Translations under genes and position numbers: made by a program
Shown here: positions 26,501-36,857 of the stretch, in pieces
Layout: each line of letters begins with the position of its first letter
How positions within the stretch are numbered: the stretch's first letter is position 1
The notes under the pieces: generated by a model
Database searches by the model: none
The model's input: only the letters and a program-made list of their open reading frames with translations
Told to the model about the DNA's origin: nothing
Assembly: GCA_943737045.1 (NCBI GenBank)
Contig: CALSFV010000064.1
Location: 248,001 to 312,000 of the forward strand
Direction of reading: 5' to 3'
Length of the DNA stretch: 64,000 nt
From: Parapristionchus giblindavisi
Lineage: Eukaryota > Nematoda > Chromadorea > Rhabditida > Diplogasteridae

Positions 26501-29500
26501 GTTCATGATACTGCTACAAACTGTCGTGTAGAATTGATAATCTATCCACTGTAGGTCGTTCGTCTCGTGCGGGTGTGGACAAACGATCAGCAGAAGAGTC
26601 AACAGAGGCAAACTTCAAGCAATACGGACTTCATGATGTACGTTTTATCAAATGGTCTATCTATTCTATCTACGAATGCTAGTTTTTTGTTGTTGTAATT
26701 TTTAGTGACTTAATGCCGATAGACGGAGGTTGTACAGTGCAACTTTCAGTCAAAATGCATGCGCCAACCGATATATTTTGTCCGACCTGTTAGAGAAAAC
26801 TGAACCGGCACTTTTGTGTCTCAATCACTGTATGCCACTCGTTTGAATCATGTTGTATCATTGTTATCGCAGCTGTTATCTTTGAAAAAAAAATCGACTT
26901 GAAATGGGTGAGGACGATCTCTTTTAAATGTGCATTATTGTATAGTAATAACTACGGTATGTGTTGATTGGATTAGTAATTAGGTCAGTCTTATGAGAGA
27001 CTATCTGACTCAGTGAACATTTTTTGCTTATGGCTTGGCACTTGGCCAAAAAGTGATACGAACCGATCGGGCCCAAATCGTGCACAGTTGTAGTATGGGC
27101 TGACATCAGCTCACAGACGGAGTTTGGGTTCGTCATATCTGCACCCTCGCTAAATATCGTAAGTTCGATGAAGTGTCATCAAAATTTCAAAGTTTACGGA
27201 TTCGTTCGATATGTGTATATGACGAAGGGTAAGCAGGCAAATTCCACCAAGCATCATCCCGATCAAAAACCGTGAGACCCAGAAAAAAATTTAAAAAGAC
27301 ATAAAAAATATTTTTCAATTTTATTTTATTTTTCCTACAATTGCCTATCGGTGAGGGTCATTTTTTATTCCTTCAATTTGACGAGTATTCATTAGTGTAA
27401 CTACTGTATGAAAATGACTTAAAACAAATTGGGAAAAAGTTGCCTTACTCCCGAAAAACCACGATTAATTCGCCTTTTTATTGCAAACTGAGCCGATTAA
27501 GCGTGTGCCGGATACGGTAATGCAAATGCGGAAATTCAAAATTCTGCAATAACTATTTGTTTTCATTCGATTTCGGTATTATATTATTGTTTTCTTTTAT
27601 CATTTGTTAGTTATCTGAATATTTGAATAGTAATATCACACTATTTTTCGGAAAAAATATCAATTTTGAAGTTTTGAATTTGCATAACCGTAACCGGGAA
27701 ATGCTTATTCGCTCAGTTGGCGATGAAAAGGCAAATTAATCGTGGTTTTTCGGGAATAAGGCAACTTTTTCCCAATTTGTTTTAATTCATTTTCATACAA
27801 TAGTTACACTAATGAATACTCGTCAAATTGAAGGAATAAAAAATGACCCTCACCGATAGGCAATTGTAGGAAAAATAAAATAAAATTGAAAAATATTTTT
27901 TATGTCTTTAAATTTTTTTCTGGGTCTCACGGTTTTGGATCGGGATGATACTTGGTGGAATTTACCTGCTTCTATTGCCCTTCGTCATATACACACATCG
28001 AACGAATCCGTAAACTTTGAAATTTTGATGACACTTCATCGAACTTACGATATTTAGCGAGGGTGCAGATATGACGAATCCAAACTCCGTCTGTGAGCTC
28101 ATGTCAGCCCATACTACAACTGTGCACGATTTGGGCCCGATCGGTTCGTATCACTTTTTGGCCAAGTGCCAAGAGAATGTCACTTGAGCCAGAAAGTCTC
28201 TCTTATGACTTTATCATCATCATTATAGCGTTTCCTATCTATCGTTATGGGAGACGCGAGTCGACACGATATGTGGAGGGCGGATGAGTGGATCGATGCT
28301 GTTGTTTCTGATCGTACGCCCAACGTTATCGATTTATCTTGACATTATCGATTGAATATTCCATTCATCGTTCTCTATCTCTGTCCTCCTTCAGCTCCGT
28401 ACGGTATTCGTGAGAAAGGACGTAAGATTGGATTCAAAGAGAGGAAGGAACACTGGACGTTGCCTGGCAGCGAACAGTCAGTTGATCTTTGATCTTTTAT
28501 TTCTAATTTCCCTGAACTCTGATCTCTTTCATATTTTTGATTGTTATCAATACTGTAAGATAACCACAATAGAAGATTAATTCGTTTCTTGGTTAACTTG
28601 ATCTAGCTAATCTCAATATCCAATTATCGATTACAGTGTGCAACACTTCCCGGAGAAGCAGCGATACGCTCTCGCCAGTGTATTCACGGATCTCGTGGAT
28701 TTTGGCGCGTCGCGACTACGCGTCGGCGGTCGCGTTTCCTTTTGGTTCCCAGTCATCCGGGAAGAGTAAGTCTATCGATATTCATGAGAAAAGAATGTGA
28801 AATACGAAATGAAGTGCTGTAATCGGTTAATCTAGTCTATATAAATAATGTGACGTATGGGGACGTAGTGAAGACCATAGGTCGAATAGCTAGGTTATCG
28901 GTTTTCAAAATGCGGTCAGGTTTTTCGATTTTTGTGAAATTTTGGCTCAAAATGCGGTCAGGTTTTACGATTTTTTGGGAAATTTTGGCTCAAAATGCGG
29001 TCAGGCTTGGTGCTTTGTAACATACTTTTCGACCTATGGTGAAGACGATTGTAGCGTTTTACTTGTGATTTTTTCTGTTGAGGCTTTTTGTTGTGTATAT
29101 CCCAAACAAGCTACATATCGATCTTTTATTGCATAGTTGTGAGTGAGCGGGTGTCAAAGTTGATCCCGTTAGTATAGAACCCGTGGTGTGAGAGAGAATG
29201 ACGATGGTTACTGTAGATGAAGTGATTTCGGGGGTTACGGTAGTTTAATTGGAGCAGCACAAGAAGGACGGGGTGCCGGCGGCACGCGTGAAGTCAGTGG
29301 CACTCGCGGTGCAGGTGTAGCCCTGCAAAATATTCGTATCTCTACTTTGATTTCTGATCTTTGTACTTTGATCTTTGATCTCTTATACCTCTGGACAGGC
29401 TTCTCCATTATCGATTTGATTCGAGGTGGTTGGATCACAGAGTAGAGGCATACGATCGGAGACGCTTGTTGACGCTCCCGGACAGCCTATGTGAGAGATA

Positions 29501-32354
29501 TGATCTTTGATCTTTGATCTCTAAATGATGATGATCTTTCATCTTTGATCTCTTCCTGAAGTGAATATCGTTCTATATTTCTTTTGTCAGCGCTAGTTCT
29601 TGTCTATTCATTCTAATGTGGAACTACTCTTGAATATTTCTAATGAAAAATTTTGTTATTCAATGTCGCTTTTGCACTCATGATATCGGTTAATTAATTA
29701 ATGTAAAAGGGTATAAAATAAAGTTATGGTAGTGTTTTGACTGGGTGAGATGGCGTCACTCCGAGGGATACAGCACACACGAGTGTCTGTCTTCAATGAA
29801 TAGACACAGACGGCGTTGATGTTGAGACAATCTGAATGATAGAGACAGTGATTTATTAGATTGATTGGATAGATGAGTTTGAGTCATACATGGGCGCCGA
29901 CATGGGGGTGCAACCTGTAAAATTAGGTCTTTCGAAAATTTGTGGAATACCCCCTGTAAAAAAAACGAGTTTAGGTGAAATTTTAGAGGAAAAAGTGAAG
30001 GCCCCCTGTAAAATTAACCATTTCTCGTTCGGATGCCCCCTGTAGAATCGAGCTCCAGGTACCCCGCCCATGTATGGTTTGAGTAAGTGATAACAAGGGG
30101 AAATTAGAGCGAAAGAGAAAAGATTTGCCGTAAATTGTGAAGCGTAGCAGTTAAACCTTTCATGTAATAAACCGATACTTTCAGTATATTCATTAGAATT
30201 TTTGTAAAATCCCTTGCGCGCTTCTAACTGTCGTCCCTAGCTTGCACTATTTCGTTTTCTCAGTAAAGCCAGTTTCTGAATTTACAATGAAAGAATGAAC
30301 GAAGGAGGTGAAATGAGTAACCTTTGGATGTCGCACACGTAGTGGGAGCGTCCATACGTGCCATGAAGGGATGATAACAGTCGGAGAGTGGAGAAGATGA
30401 TGGGGCTGAGAAATATCAAGGAAATGGGGAGATTGAGGGGATAAGACTGAGATAAAGAGGTTGATTGATATGATACATTGGTCAGGGTAGAAATCATTGA
30501 GGAAAAAACAAAACCGTTAACAATAAGATGAGTATCATAAAATTTAACTAATTCTACATAAATGCACGGTCTGCAGATAATCATGGAACATAGAAGATTA
30601 CTAAATGTATACAAATGGCGAAACAAGAAAGCGCATTGCGGATAGTGCATACGATAGTCACTCACCACTCTGGACGACATTGCTCATGGCGATCAGGGAT
30701 ACTGTAATGGTGGCGATTACGGTATACATCATCTTCTTTCTGTATATGATGGGAAACACTCTCCGTTGGTTGAGGATTGACTCTGTAAGAAAGATCAGAA
30801 CGAAGGGATTGGAAGGTGGTGAAAGACACTGGTGAAATTTGGCAACATGATGGATATGTAAGGTTAGAAGGATGATGAAAGCAATGCCACCTCCTTCCCA
30901 AGTACATATCACATATCAAGAAGCCTTGGCTGTCTTTAAGACAAAACACGAAACAGTTGGAGACGTGAACAAGATATGAACAAGTATAAGAGTTTTTTGA
31001 ATGTGTGGATGAGTTGAGAAGTGAGAGTGATGGTTGTGCCAATGAGAGAATGACGTGAAACTCTCACGTCCTTTTATATCACAACCATGCCCGAGGGCAT
31101 TGTATGACGCCACTATCGTGTCAATACTATGTACATCTGATGCCACCTCTACCTCTAGTACTCTCTCCCTCTACCTCTCCCTCTCTGCAGACTGTTTGGA
31201 GACTAGCGTGCACAATGGGTATTCCAAAAGAGGCAGAGGGAGAGAGGAGGGATAGAGACAGTCGAGAGTGATGTCACCAGGTATGATGATTACTCATCAG
31301 TGAACTATTATAACTATGTACACGAACAGAGATACAAAAGATACGACGAGACGAGAGGGGATTTAGACAAGTATCACATTCTATAAATATAATCCATGTA
31401 TATATTGTTGTTTTTATGATGCCATTGTGTGGAAATGATGGTGATTTCGAAAAGGGTTTGAGAGGATTATGGAGGGAAGAATGATGAGATATGGAGGAAG
31501 TGAATTATTTATATCGTGATTTCATGATGTTCTTCTTTTTCTTTTACGTGCTTGTTTGGCATTATGGATGTATATGAGGTTGTTTGAACAGTTGTTGGAG
31601 ACCCCCCGAGGGGAGGAGTTGAAGCAGAACGATTGTTCATATGTATCGAGAAGTTGCGAATGATGGAAGTATTACTGGGTGATTCAGAGTAATTCCTAAT
31701 GGGATACAATCAATGAAATGTGTAATCTAGCTTTCAATCTTTGTTCTTGTCTAATCTTCGTTCAGTATTTGGATCAGTAGTTTGAAACCTGTTGATTCGC
31801 CGTTGCACACTTTCATTGTATTGAGTAATTGGAGTAGACGATGTTATATAGCTTATATAATTGCGTAAGATGGAGTGATTGCAAACTAATATATAACGAT
31901 TTGGAATCTCTCAATGATTATCGATTGTTTCTAGGTATTCACCGGAAGTGCTCCCTTCTCACCCAGCTATGAAATTAGTGGAGAATTGTGAACAGACTCT
32001 CACACTGAAGACTAGTCGGTTAGTGAATATTTGATTGATTTACTTGAATATACTGTACGTATTCCGCGTAGTAGCGAAAGATCAATATATTATACACATA
32101 ACAGAGTGCTTAGACAGAAAATGTGTCTAGAAAATTGATATTTTAAATTCCACATTAGCGAGAAGCTATTAAAGATTGTGTTTGCACATTTCATAATCTA
32201 TCTTCATAATTTCAGTCGTCTTTTGTGTTACGAGAAGACACGAAGTCCCGTGGAGGGCGAATTCACTCAGACTGCACGTGATCAATATGCACAACGAACC
32301 TTCAGAGATGTCATGTATCCTGAGAACGGATACAGTAATCAAGACTTACCGTAA
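23575..32354 (+). CDS. TRMT11: tRNA (guanine(10)-N2)-methyltransferase catalytic subunit (TRMT11/Trm11)
   Basis: Fourteen exons chain in phase from ATG 23,575 to TAA 32,354. The N-terminal part (LLFSQQHLDFRMAELRGICR) matches the THUMP/NFLD region of TRMT11, and YFGRL then IGHGQFSLK plus YIGNTTMDPELSFIQAN follow the family order. The Rossmann methyltransferase motifs are intact: VIDPFCGTGGLLLPAAKFGA (SAM motif I), VMGDASRHDMW, and the catalytic DPPYGIRE. The DPPYG motif is formed across an intron (28,229-28,313 joined to 28,396). The C terminus (LPSHPAMKLVENCEQTL) also matches. With TRMT112 it makes m2G10 in tRNA. The intron at 26,638-28,228 contains a long palindrome; the intron at 28,768-31,934 contains an antisense secreted-protein gene. 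It may form an operon with NDUFV2 upstream. Confidence 0.95.
24137..24262 (+). repeat. Dispersed repeat family B copy
   Basis: Starts CATACATTTTCGGCG, then TATATAGTGGGTCGATTTTCG, TTTTTCGCTTAAA, TTTTTCGCATAAAAAATG and a second ATAGTGGGTCGATCGTC. It lies in TRMT11 intron 2. A G11 tract precedes it at about 24,067. Confidence 0.7.
25305..25480 (+). repeat. Dispersed repeat family B copy with inverted ends
   Basis: GGTGCCCTCACCG at the left and CGCGGTGAGGGTATGAAAATG at the right bracket three TATATAGTGGGT(C/A)(G/A)AT units and two TTTCGCATAAA words. The CCCTCACCG/CGGTGAGGG pair looks like terminal inverted repeats. It lies in TRMT11 intron 4. Confidence 0.7.
26987..28210. mobile_element. Long palindromic element, 1.2 kb, in a TRMT11 intron
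   Basis: Arms of ~560 bases mirror each other: CACTTGGCCAAAAAGTGATA near 27,040 against TATCACTTTTTGGCCAAGTG near 28,150, and AAGTTCGATGAAGTGTCATC near 27,160 against its inverse near 28,035. The spacer is about 27,540-27,650. The right end reaches within 20 bases of the next TRMT11 exon acceptor (28,228). No coding capacity. Confidence 0.85.
28872..29041. mobile_element. 170 bp MITE with internal tandem repeat
   Basis: ACCATAGGTCGAA at the left and TTCGACCTATGGT at the right are perfect 13-bp inverted ends, each flanked by GAAG, a likely 4-bp target duplication. Inside, ATGCGGTCAGGTTTT plus AAATTTTGGCTCAAA repeats about 2.5 times with a ~45-base period. Intronic (TRMT11). Confidence 0.8.
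29245..30732 (-). CDS. Small secreted cysteine-rich protein (lustrin-type Cys-rich domain), nested antisense in TRMT11
   Basis: Four exons on the minus strand agree in phase: 30,732-30,666, 30,405-30,322, 29,486-29,389 and 29,322-29,245, giving ~108 residues. The start (MMYTVIATITVSLIAMSNVV then QS-AP) is a typical signal peptide. The mature part has eight cysteines, including CPGASTS, LLCDPTTS, EACPEGYTCTAS and a terminal LCCSN. The spacing C-P-x-G ... C-D-P ... C-P-x-G-Y-x-C ... C-C is that of nematode lustrin-type cysteine-rich (EB-like) extracellular domains; I infer this by pattern only. It lies wholly within a TRMT11 intron, and CTTACAG at ~30,783 could be a trans-splice acceptor. An alternative open frame across exon 1 exists but lacks a start and a coherent continuation. 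Confidence 0.8.
29887..30077 (+). repeat. Dispersed repeat family A, copy 3
   Basis: Bracketed by CATACATGGGCGCCGACATG and CGCCCATGTATGG. Contains CCCCCTGTAAAA(A/T) three times, ACCATTTCTCGTTCGGATGC, and TAGAATCGAGCTCCAGGTAC. It lies in the second intron-side region between exons 2 and 3 of the nested secreted-protein gene. Confidence 0.8.
31509..31911 (-). other. Possible terminal exons of an unidentified antisense gene
   Basis: On the minus strand an open segment (NRYILVCNHSILRNYISYIT ... NESVQRRINR, about 31,911-31,780) can be spliced through GTTTCAAA and CCCATTAG. The second exon (NYSESPSNTSIIRNFSIHMN ... KEKEEHHEITI, stop at 31,509) is then in matching phase. The Ser/Thr-rich tail after a hydrophobic stretch would suit a receptor C terminus, but no start codon or upstream exon was found. 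It also lies against a TRMT11 exon (31,935). It may be chance. Confidence 0.3.
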
Positions 32355-32534
32355 CCTTCGTCTTGACGAAACTGGGACTCATGTTTTCTGTTACCGTAAT
32401 TTTATTGTCATTTTATGATCTTATTTGATATGTTAAACCAATTTTTAATTTTATCTAAAGCTAACAAATTTGTTTTCTGATTCTCGCACTCTAATTTGGT
32501 GTGATTCATTGTTTTTCATTGTTCTTGTTTGTTA

Positions 32535-32540
32535 AATAAA
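32535..32540 (+). terminator. Poly(A) signal of TRMT11
   Basis: AATAAA ~180 bases after the TRMT11 stop codon, in AT-rich sequence before the tRNA gene. Confidence 0.5.
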
Positions 32541-32655
32541 AATTGAAATTTTTATGTACGCACTACTAAGCTTGATTAAGTCACAAATATTCACATCGTT
32601 AATATTTAAAAAGAAAAAGTGCACTAAAATCATGTGAAGACGCAAAAATGCTTGC

Positions 32656-32728
32656 AGCCCGATGCGGGGCTCGAACCCGCGACAGCCAGATTAAGAGTCT
32701 GGTGCTCTACCGACTGAGCTAACCGGGC
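32656..32728 (-). tRNA. tRNA-Lys (anticodon CTT)
   Basis: On the minus strand the gene reads GCCCGGTTAGCTCAGTCGGT (acceptor strand, A box, D arm), then CAGACTCTTAATCTG (anticodon arm, CTT), then GCGGGTTCGAGCCCCGC (perfect T arm) and ATCGGGC closing a 7-bp acceptor stem with one G-U pair. There is no intron. A TTTTT run just downstream (complement of 32,644-32,648) would terminate Pol III. The discriminator position reads T, not the usual G or A. Confidence 0.95.
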
Positions 32729-32910
32729 ACGTCAGGACATCACTTACTTTTAGGTGTTGCGTTTCATTTCTATGCTATTTATGAGCATTTGCAATTTCAT
32801 ACAAACATTTTTTTATCAAACATGGCGGATGCCAGTATCACTACGGTATTTGGGATGGAGGGGGTAGCTCGGCAAGAGGGCGGAGTCTATCTTCCCCAGA
32901 TGGACGGAGC

Positions 32911-33921
32911 TTAACGTCCTCCAATTGAATGATATCCATTGAGTTCCTGACTCTGATACTCGGAGAACTTAGGAGCTCCGGCCTCCGAAGGAAGACGGAA
33001 GGCAACACCGTTCTGCAAAAGGGGCGTGGCTTAAAGAGGCGGAGTCAATCGCATACATACCACAGGTCTTCCATTGAAGAGAACCGGCTTCTGCTCGGTG
33101 ACAAGACCATCACGCTCGAGAGCAGTACGGACGTTCTCCGATGAGAGGGCAGCTGTAAAGTGGGCGGAGCTTGGATGATATGTGGGCGGAGTCTAGTCAT
33201 CTAGAGTGGGCGGAGTCACATACCAAATAGAGCACGAGCCTGAGAAGGCTTGAGCTGTTGCTGAGAAGCATTCTGCTCCTTGTATGCACCATAGGCTGGA
33301 AGAAAAAGAATCAATCGATAAAAATGGGCGGAGCTTCTCACTGTTCTGATATGCACGTTGAGTGGAAGATCCGACTAGATATGAGTCATTGGGGACGGAA
33401 TAATAGGCAGACTCGGCAGCTGCTCCAGTTCCATTTGATCCATATGAACGTCCATATGAGGGACGAGCAGGGGATTTAGCCTGAAATATTGATTTTCAGA
33501 ATATTGATTTCTTTTAAAAATAAACAAGTACCGGAGACTGCTTGGCGAACTTGACACTACGGGATGCGCTCTCGTTGTTGTTCTGATCAAGAGTGATGGT
33601 ACGGGGAGCATTGATAGAACGAGCTCCGATCTATAATCGATTATTGATTTATCAAGCTTCATTAGTATCACTATAAATTTTGATCCATATCTAACTACAG
33701 GAACGATTAGCTTTATGCAGATCACTACAAAACAAAGTAGACTGAACACCGTACCCAGGTATTAGATCCACTTTGTTTCGCCCCACGAATCGATCCAGCA
33801 CGAAGACTCTCATTAGCATACTCCGATGGACCAGATTGTTCTCTCTGAAAATATCGATAATTAATCAGAGATCAAAGATCAAACCACAGTGTACCTGGCT
33901 CTTCTGTGAACGAAGAGGCGA
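32911..33921 (-). CDS. Unrecognised Ser/Gln-rich protein, C-terminal part (5' incomplete)
   Basis: Seven exons agree in phase: 33,921-33,895 (SPLRSQKSQ), about 33,847-33,758 (REQSGPSEYANESLRAGS), then IGARSINAPRTITLDQN, AKSPARPSYGRSYGSNG, TYGAYKEQNASQQQLKPS, 33,152-33,061 (ALSSENVRTALERDGLVTEQ) and 33,012-32,911 (NGVAFRLPSEAGAPKFSEYQ ... SIGGR, stop). The N-terminal half is low-complexity, basic and Ser/Tyr-rich; the last ~80 residues look folded. No signal peptide is visible, but the first exons are missing. The acceptor of the first visible exon is the terminal CTTGTCAG of the adjoining foldback element. I do not recognise the family; a cytoskeletal or muscle role would be a guess. Confidence 0.7.
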
Positions 33922-34921
33922 CTGACAAGGGAAGTACAAGAAATATCTTTTAGACTTTTGAACAAGACTATTTTTCCTCGATAGGTATAGGCAATATATG
34001 GACGGAACCAAAAAATTAGCTGCGACCATGCACTTTCAGATTTTATATAATTAATCAAAGTTTGTGAAAAAATTCCTCATTTTTTGAAGAAAAAACGCAC
34101 TGTGTAAGGGACAAGGAGCGTAGGAAACAAAGCGCTCCTGTAAGAGGACTGAGAACATGACTCGGGCTGTGTTTGGTTCGAGTACACCTATGGACATTTT
34201 TCTTTTGCTCATTTTAAACAGCTTCCGACTTGTATTTTCGCTGAAAATTATTTTCAACTTCAGATCTTTTTTTACTTTCAGAACGTTCGTGCAATTTGTT
34301 CCTATTCCATTACATTTTTCATCATTTCCAATATATTTAGCATCTAATAACTTCTACGAAATTTATCAACAAAACAAATTATTAAAATTATACATGTCAC
34401 ATAATATTTCAACAACAATGACAGTTAACAAAACAATTCCCGCGCAATCGACGATCACATATCGAGCATTTGATGAAATGAAAGTTGGGACAGGGTCTCT
34501 CACAGATAACAAATCTTGAGCATGCACGAACGTTTTGAAAGTGAAAAAAATTAACAATTTTTTTCCATCGAAAGTACAAGTCCGAAGCTGTTAAAAATGA
34601 GCAAAAGGAAAATGTCCATAGGTGTACTCGAACCAACCACAGCCCGATTAAGAGGTGTACACACAACCACTACACCACGCTGCCATGTCCAAAGTGCTCT
34701 TAGAGGAGCGCTTTGTTTCCTACGCTCCTTGTCCCCTACACAGTGCGTTTTTTTCTTCAAAAAGTGAGGAATTTTTTCACAAACTTTGATTAATTATATA
34801 AAATCTGAAAGTGCATGGTCGCAGCTAATTTTTTCGTTCCGTCCATATATCGCCTATACTTATCGAGGAAAAAAGTCTTGTTCAAAAGTATAAAAGATAT
34901 TTCTTGTACTTCCCTTGTCAG
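33922..34921. mobile_element. 1.0 kb foldback element with tRNA-like module
   Basis: CTGACAAGGGAAGTACAAGA at the left is mirrored by TCTTGTACTTCCCTTGTCAG at the right, and the arms (~300 bases or more) are close inverses. Each arm contains GGTTCGAGTACACCTATGGA. The right arm keeps a longer tRNA-like segment that is deleted in the left arm. The middle is AT-rich with no transposase. Its left end coincides exactly with an exon border of the adjoining minus-strand gene. Confidence 0.85.
34621..34684 (-). other. tRNA-like Pol III promoter segment inside the foldback element
   Basis: On the minus strand GCAGCGTGGTGTAGTGGTTG (A box TGGTGTAGTGG) is followed ~35 bases later by GGTTCGAGTACACC (B box), with an anticodon-arm-like CCTCTTAATCGGG between them. 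T-stem pairing is poor and no acceptor stem forms, so this is a decayed tRNA or a tRNA-derived promoter, not a functional tRNA. The left arm (34,175-34,188) retains only the B box. Confidence 0.5.
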
Positions 34922-35210
34922 ATCATTCCTCACATCATGCCCTCTCCGATTCGGTCGTTTCTTATCTTATTTCTCACTTCTGTCTCTTTCACATAATTCG
35001 TCTCTCAATTGGAACTTCCATTCTCATTTCTCACACGTGTCATATCACCATTCTCTTCACAAAATTTTTCCAATCTTCTTGCTTCTCTCTCCACTCCCAC
35101 TACTTGAAATCGGTTGATCTATGATAGAAAATAAAGCAAGAAGAAAATACCGTAGTAAAGGAGAACCGAATCCAGTCACATGTTACTGTAAGCGATGAGA
35201 TATTCATTTA

Positions 35211-35519
35211 TGGCTCGTTAAAAAATAGAGGAAAACCGAAATCGGCGACTTTCCACCCGTTAAAAAAGTACCCGGAAAGTCGAAAATGGAAACACGAAAT
35301 TTGAATTCGCGCGCGCGCAAAGAGGTGCGGGAATTCAAATTACGAGTTTACGTCATCAATTTTTAGCAGATAAAATGGAAATTCAACTATGAAAGTCGGA
35401 ATATCAATTCCCGCACCTCTTTACGCGCGCGAATTCAAATTTCCTGTTTCCATTTTCGACTTTCCGGGTACTTTTTTAACGGGTGGAAAGTCGGTTATCC
35501 ACGATTTTTTAACGAGCCA
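35211..35519. mobile_element. 309 bp foldback MITE with TTA target duplication
   Basis: TGGCTCGTTAAAAAAT at the left and ATTTTTTAACGAGCCA at the right are perfect inverted ends. TTA flanks both sides (35,208-35,210 and 35,520-35,522), as expected of PIF/Harbinger-type insertion. The arms include GACTTTCCACCCGTTAAAAA and GAATTCGCGCGCG. Non-coding. Confidence 0.85.
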
Positions 35520-35695
35520 TTAGGAAAATCTATAACCGAGATTTTGTAATATTTAAAAAAAGAGTACTTCAATATATGCTGTATATATAAACATTTTGAT
35601 TGATTCTCAGACAGGACTGCAAAGTAATGAAATCATAGAGAAACAATTAAAAGATTGTGAAAATATTTGTACATTCCATCTATCGTTTTTTTTGT

Positions 35696-36345
35696 GGGGC
35701 GATCATTTCGCCAACGATCATTTCGCCAACGGATCATAAATCGGTTAGGAGATGGCCTATGGCAACATAAGTTGTATCATTGTTATCAGTAGGGGTGTAC
35801 GGTATTAGACTACCGTAATCGTCCAGAATCGCGAACTGATTTTTTTCAGTCGACCCATGACCCGGGGTTCATGGCTGAAAATTGCCCAAGTCGAAATATT
35901 CATGATACTCCCAGACCAAATACTAGTTGTCATAATATCAATAGTGAGCCAACTTTTATCTTTCTGGATACCGCAACTCTAACTACCGTAATCAAACCGG
36001 GATTTGCCGTCATTTTCGCTATAATATTGTAGGGTACGATAGCTAGATTGCTGTAGTTCGGGTTACGGTATCCAGAAAGATAAAAGTTGGCTCACTGTTG
36101 ATATTATGGCGACTAGTATTTGGTCTGGGAGTATCATGCATATTTCGACTACGGAAATTTTCAACCATGAACCCCGGGTCATGGGTCGACTGAAAAAAAA
36201 TCAGTTCGCGCTTCCGGACGGTTACGGTAGTCTAATACCATACACCCCTACTGATAACAATGATACAACTTATGTTGCCATAGGCCATCTCCTAACCGAT
36301 TTATGATCCGTTGGCGAAATGATCGTTGGCGAAATGATCGCCCCC
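35696..36345. mobile_element. 650 bp near-perfect palindrome
   Basis: GGGGCGATCATTTCGCCAAC at the left is mirrored by GTTGGCGAAATGATCGCCCC at the right. The arms, ~320 bases each, meet with almost no spacer around 36,020. Each arm end holds a doubled GATCATTTCGCCAAC word. Similar CGTTTTTTT strings flank the two ends and might be a target duplication. The arms include intron-type TACGGTAT/CTACCGTA motifs. Non-coding. Confidence 0.85.
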
Positions 36346-36361
36346 CGTTTTTTTACAATTA

Positions 36362-36797
36362 ACAAGAGAACCACTTAACTTTACTCCATAATTATCTAAT
36401 TTTGTTACCGTCATGTGAATCTAGGTGGAATAAGGTGTCTAAAAAGTTAGGTAAAAAATTCCACATTCGCGTTTTAAGTCCTTTTACGGGCTTCTGAAAA
36501 TGCACTGGATTTGCCCAAAACGAGGCCAAAAAGACCAAAAGACACAAGAAAACAAAAAAAGGTTCAAAAAGGGCGACAGATGCACAAAAATAAGGCCTTA
36601 AATGGTCCAGAAAGTCACAAAAGTGTCCAAAAATGTCGCAAAAGGTCTAACAATGCCCTTTTCAGAAGCCCGCAAAAGGACTTAAAACGCGAATGTGGAA
36701 TTTTTTACCTAACTTTTTAGACTCCTTTTTCCATGTAGATTCAGATCAAGGTATCAAACTTTGATAATTATGTGGTAAGGTTAAGTGGTTCCCTTGT
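36362..36797. mobile_element. 436 bp foldback element
   Basis: ACAAGAGAACCACTTAAC at the left is mirrored by GTTAAGTGGTTCCCTTGT at the right. Inner arms such as CTAAAAAGTTAGGTAAAAAA and CGCGTTTTAAGTCCTTTT return as inverses near 36,660-36,720. The ~160-base loop is A-rich (about 36,500-36,660). Confidence 0.8.
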
Positions 36798-36857
36798 AAG
36801 CATCGAGAGCGATTGTTCAAATGAATATTTATCATGAATCAATTAACATTAGTTCCT

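Noticed and set aside
29235..29438. Basic minus-strand frame ending RVPPAPRPSCAAPIKLP, and + strand Gly-rich frame AAQEGRGAGG
   Set aside because: Overlap the last two exons of the nested secreted-protein gene in other frames; the phase-matched Cys-rich reading explains the sequence better.
34157..34519. 120-codon + strand frame in the foldback element
   Set aside because: Phe/Ile/Leu-rich from AT-rich sequence; no transposase motif.
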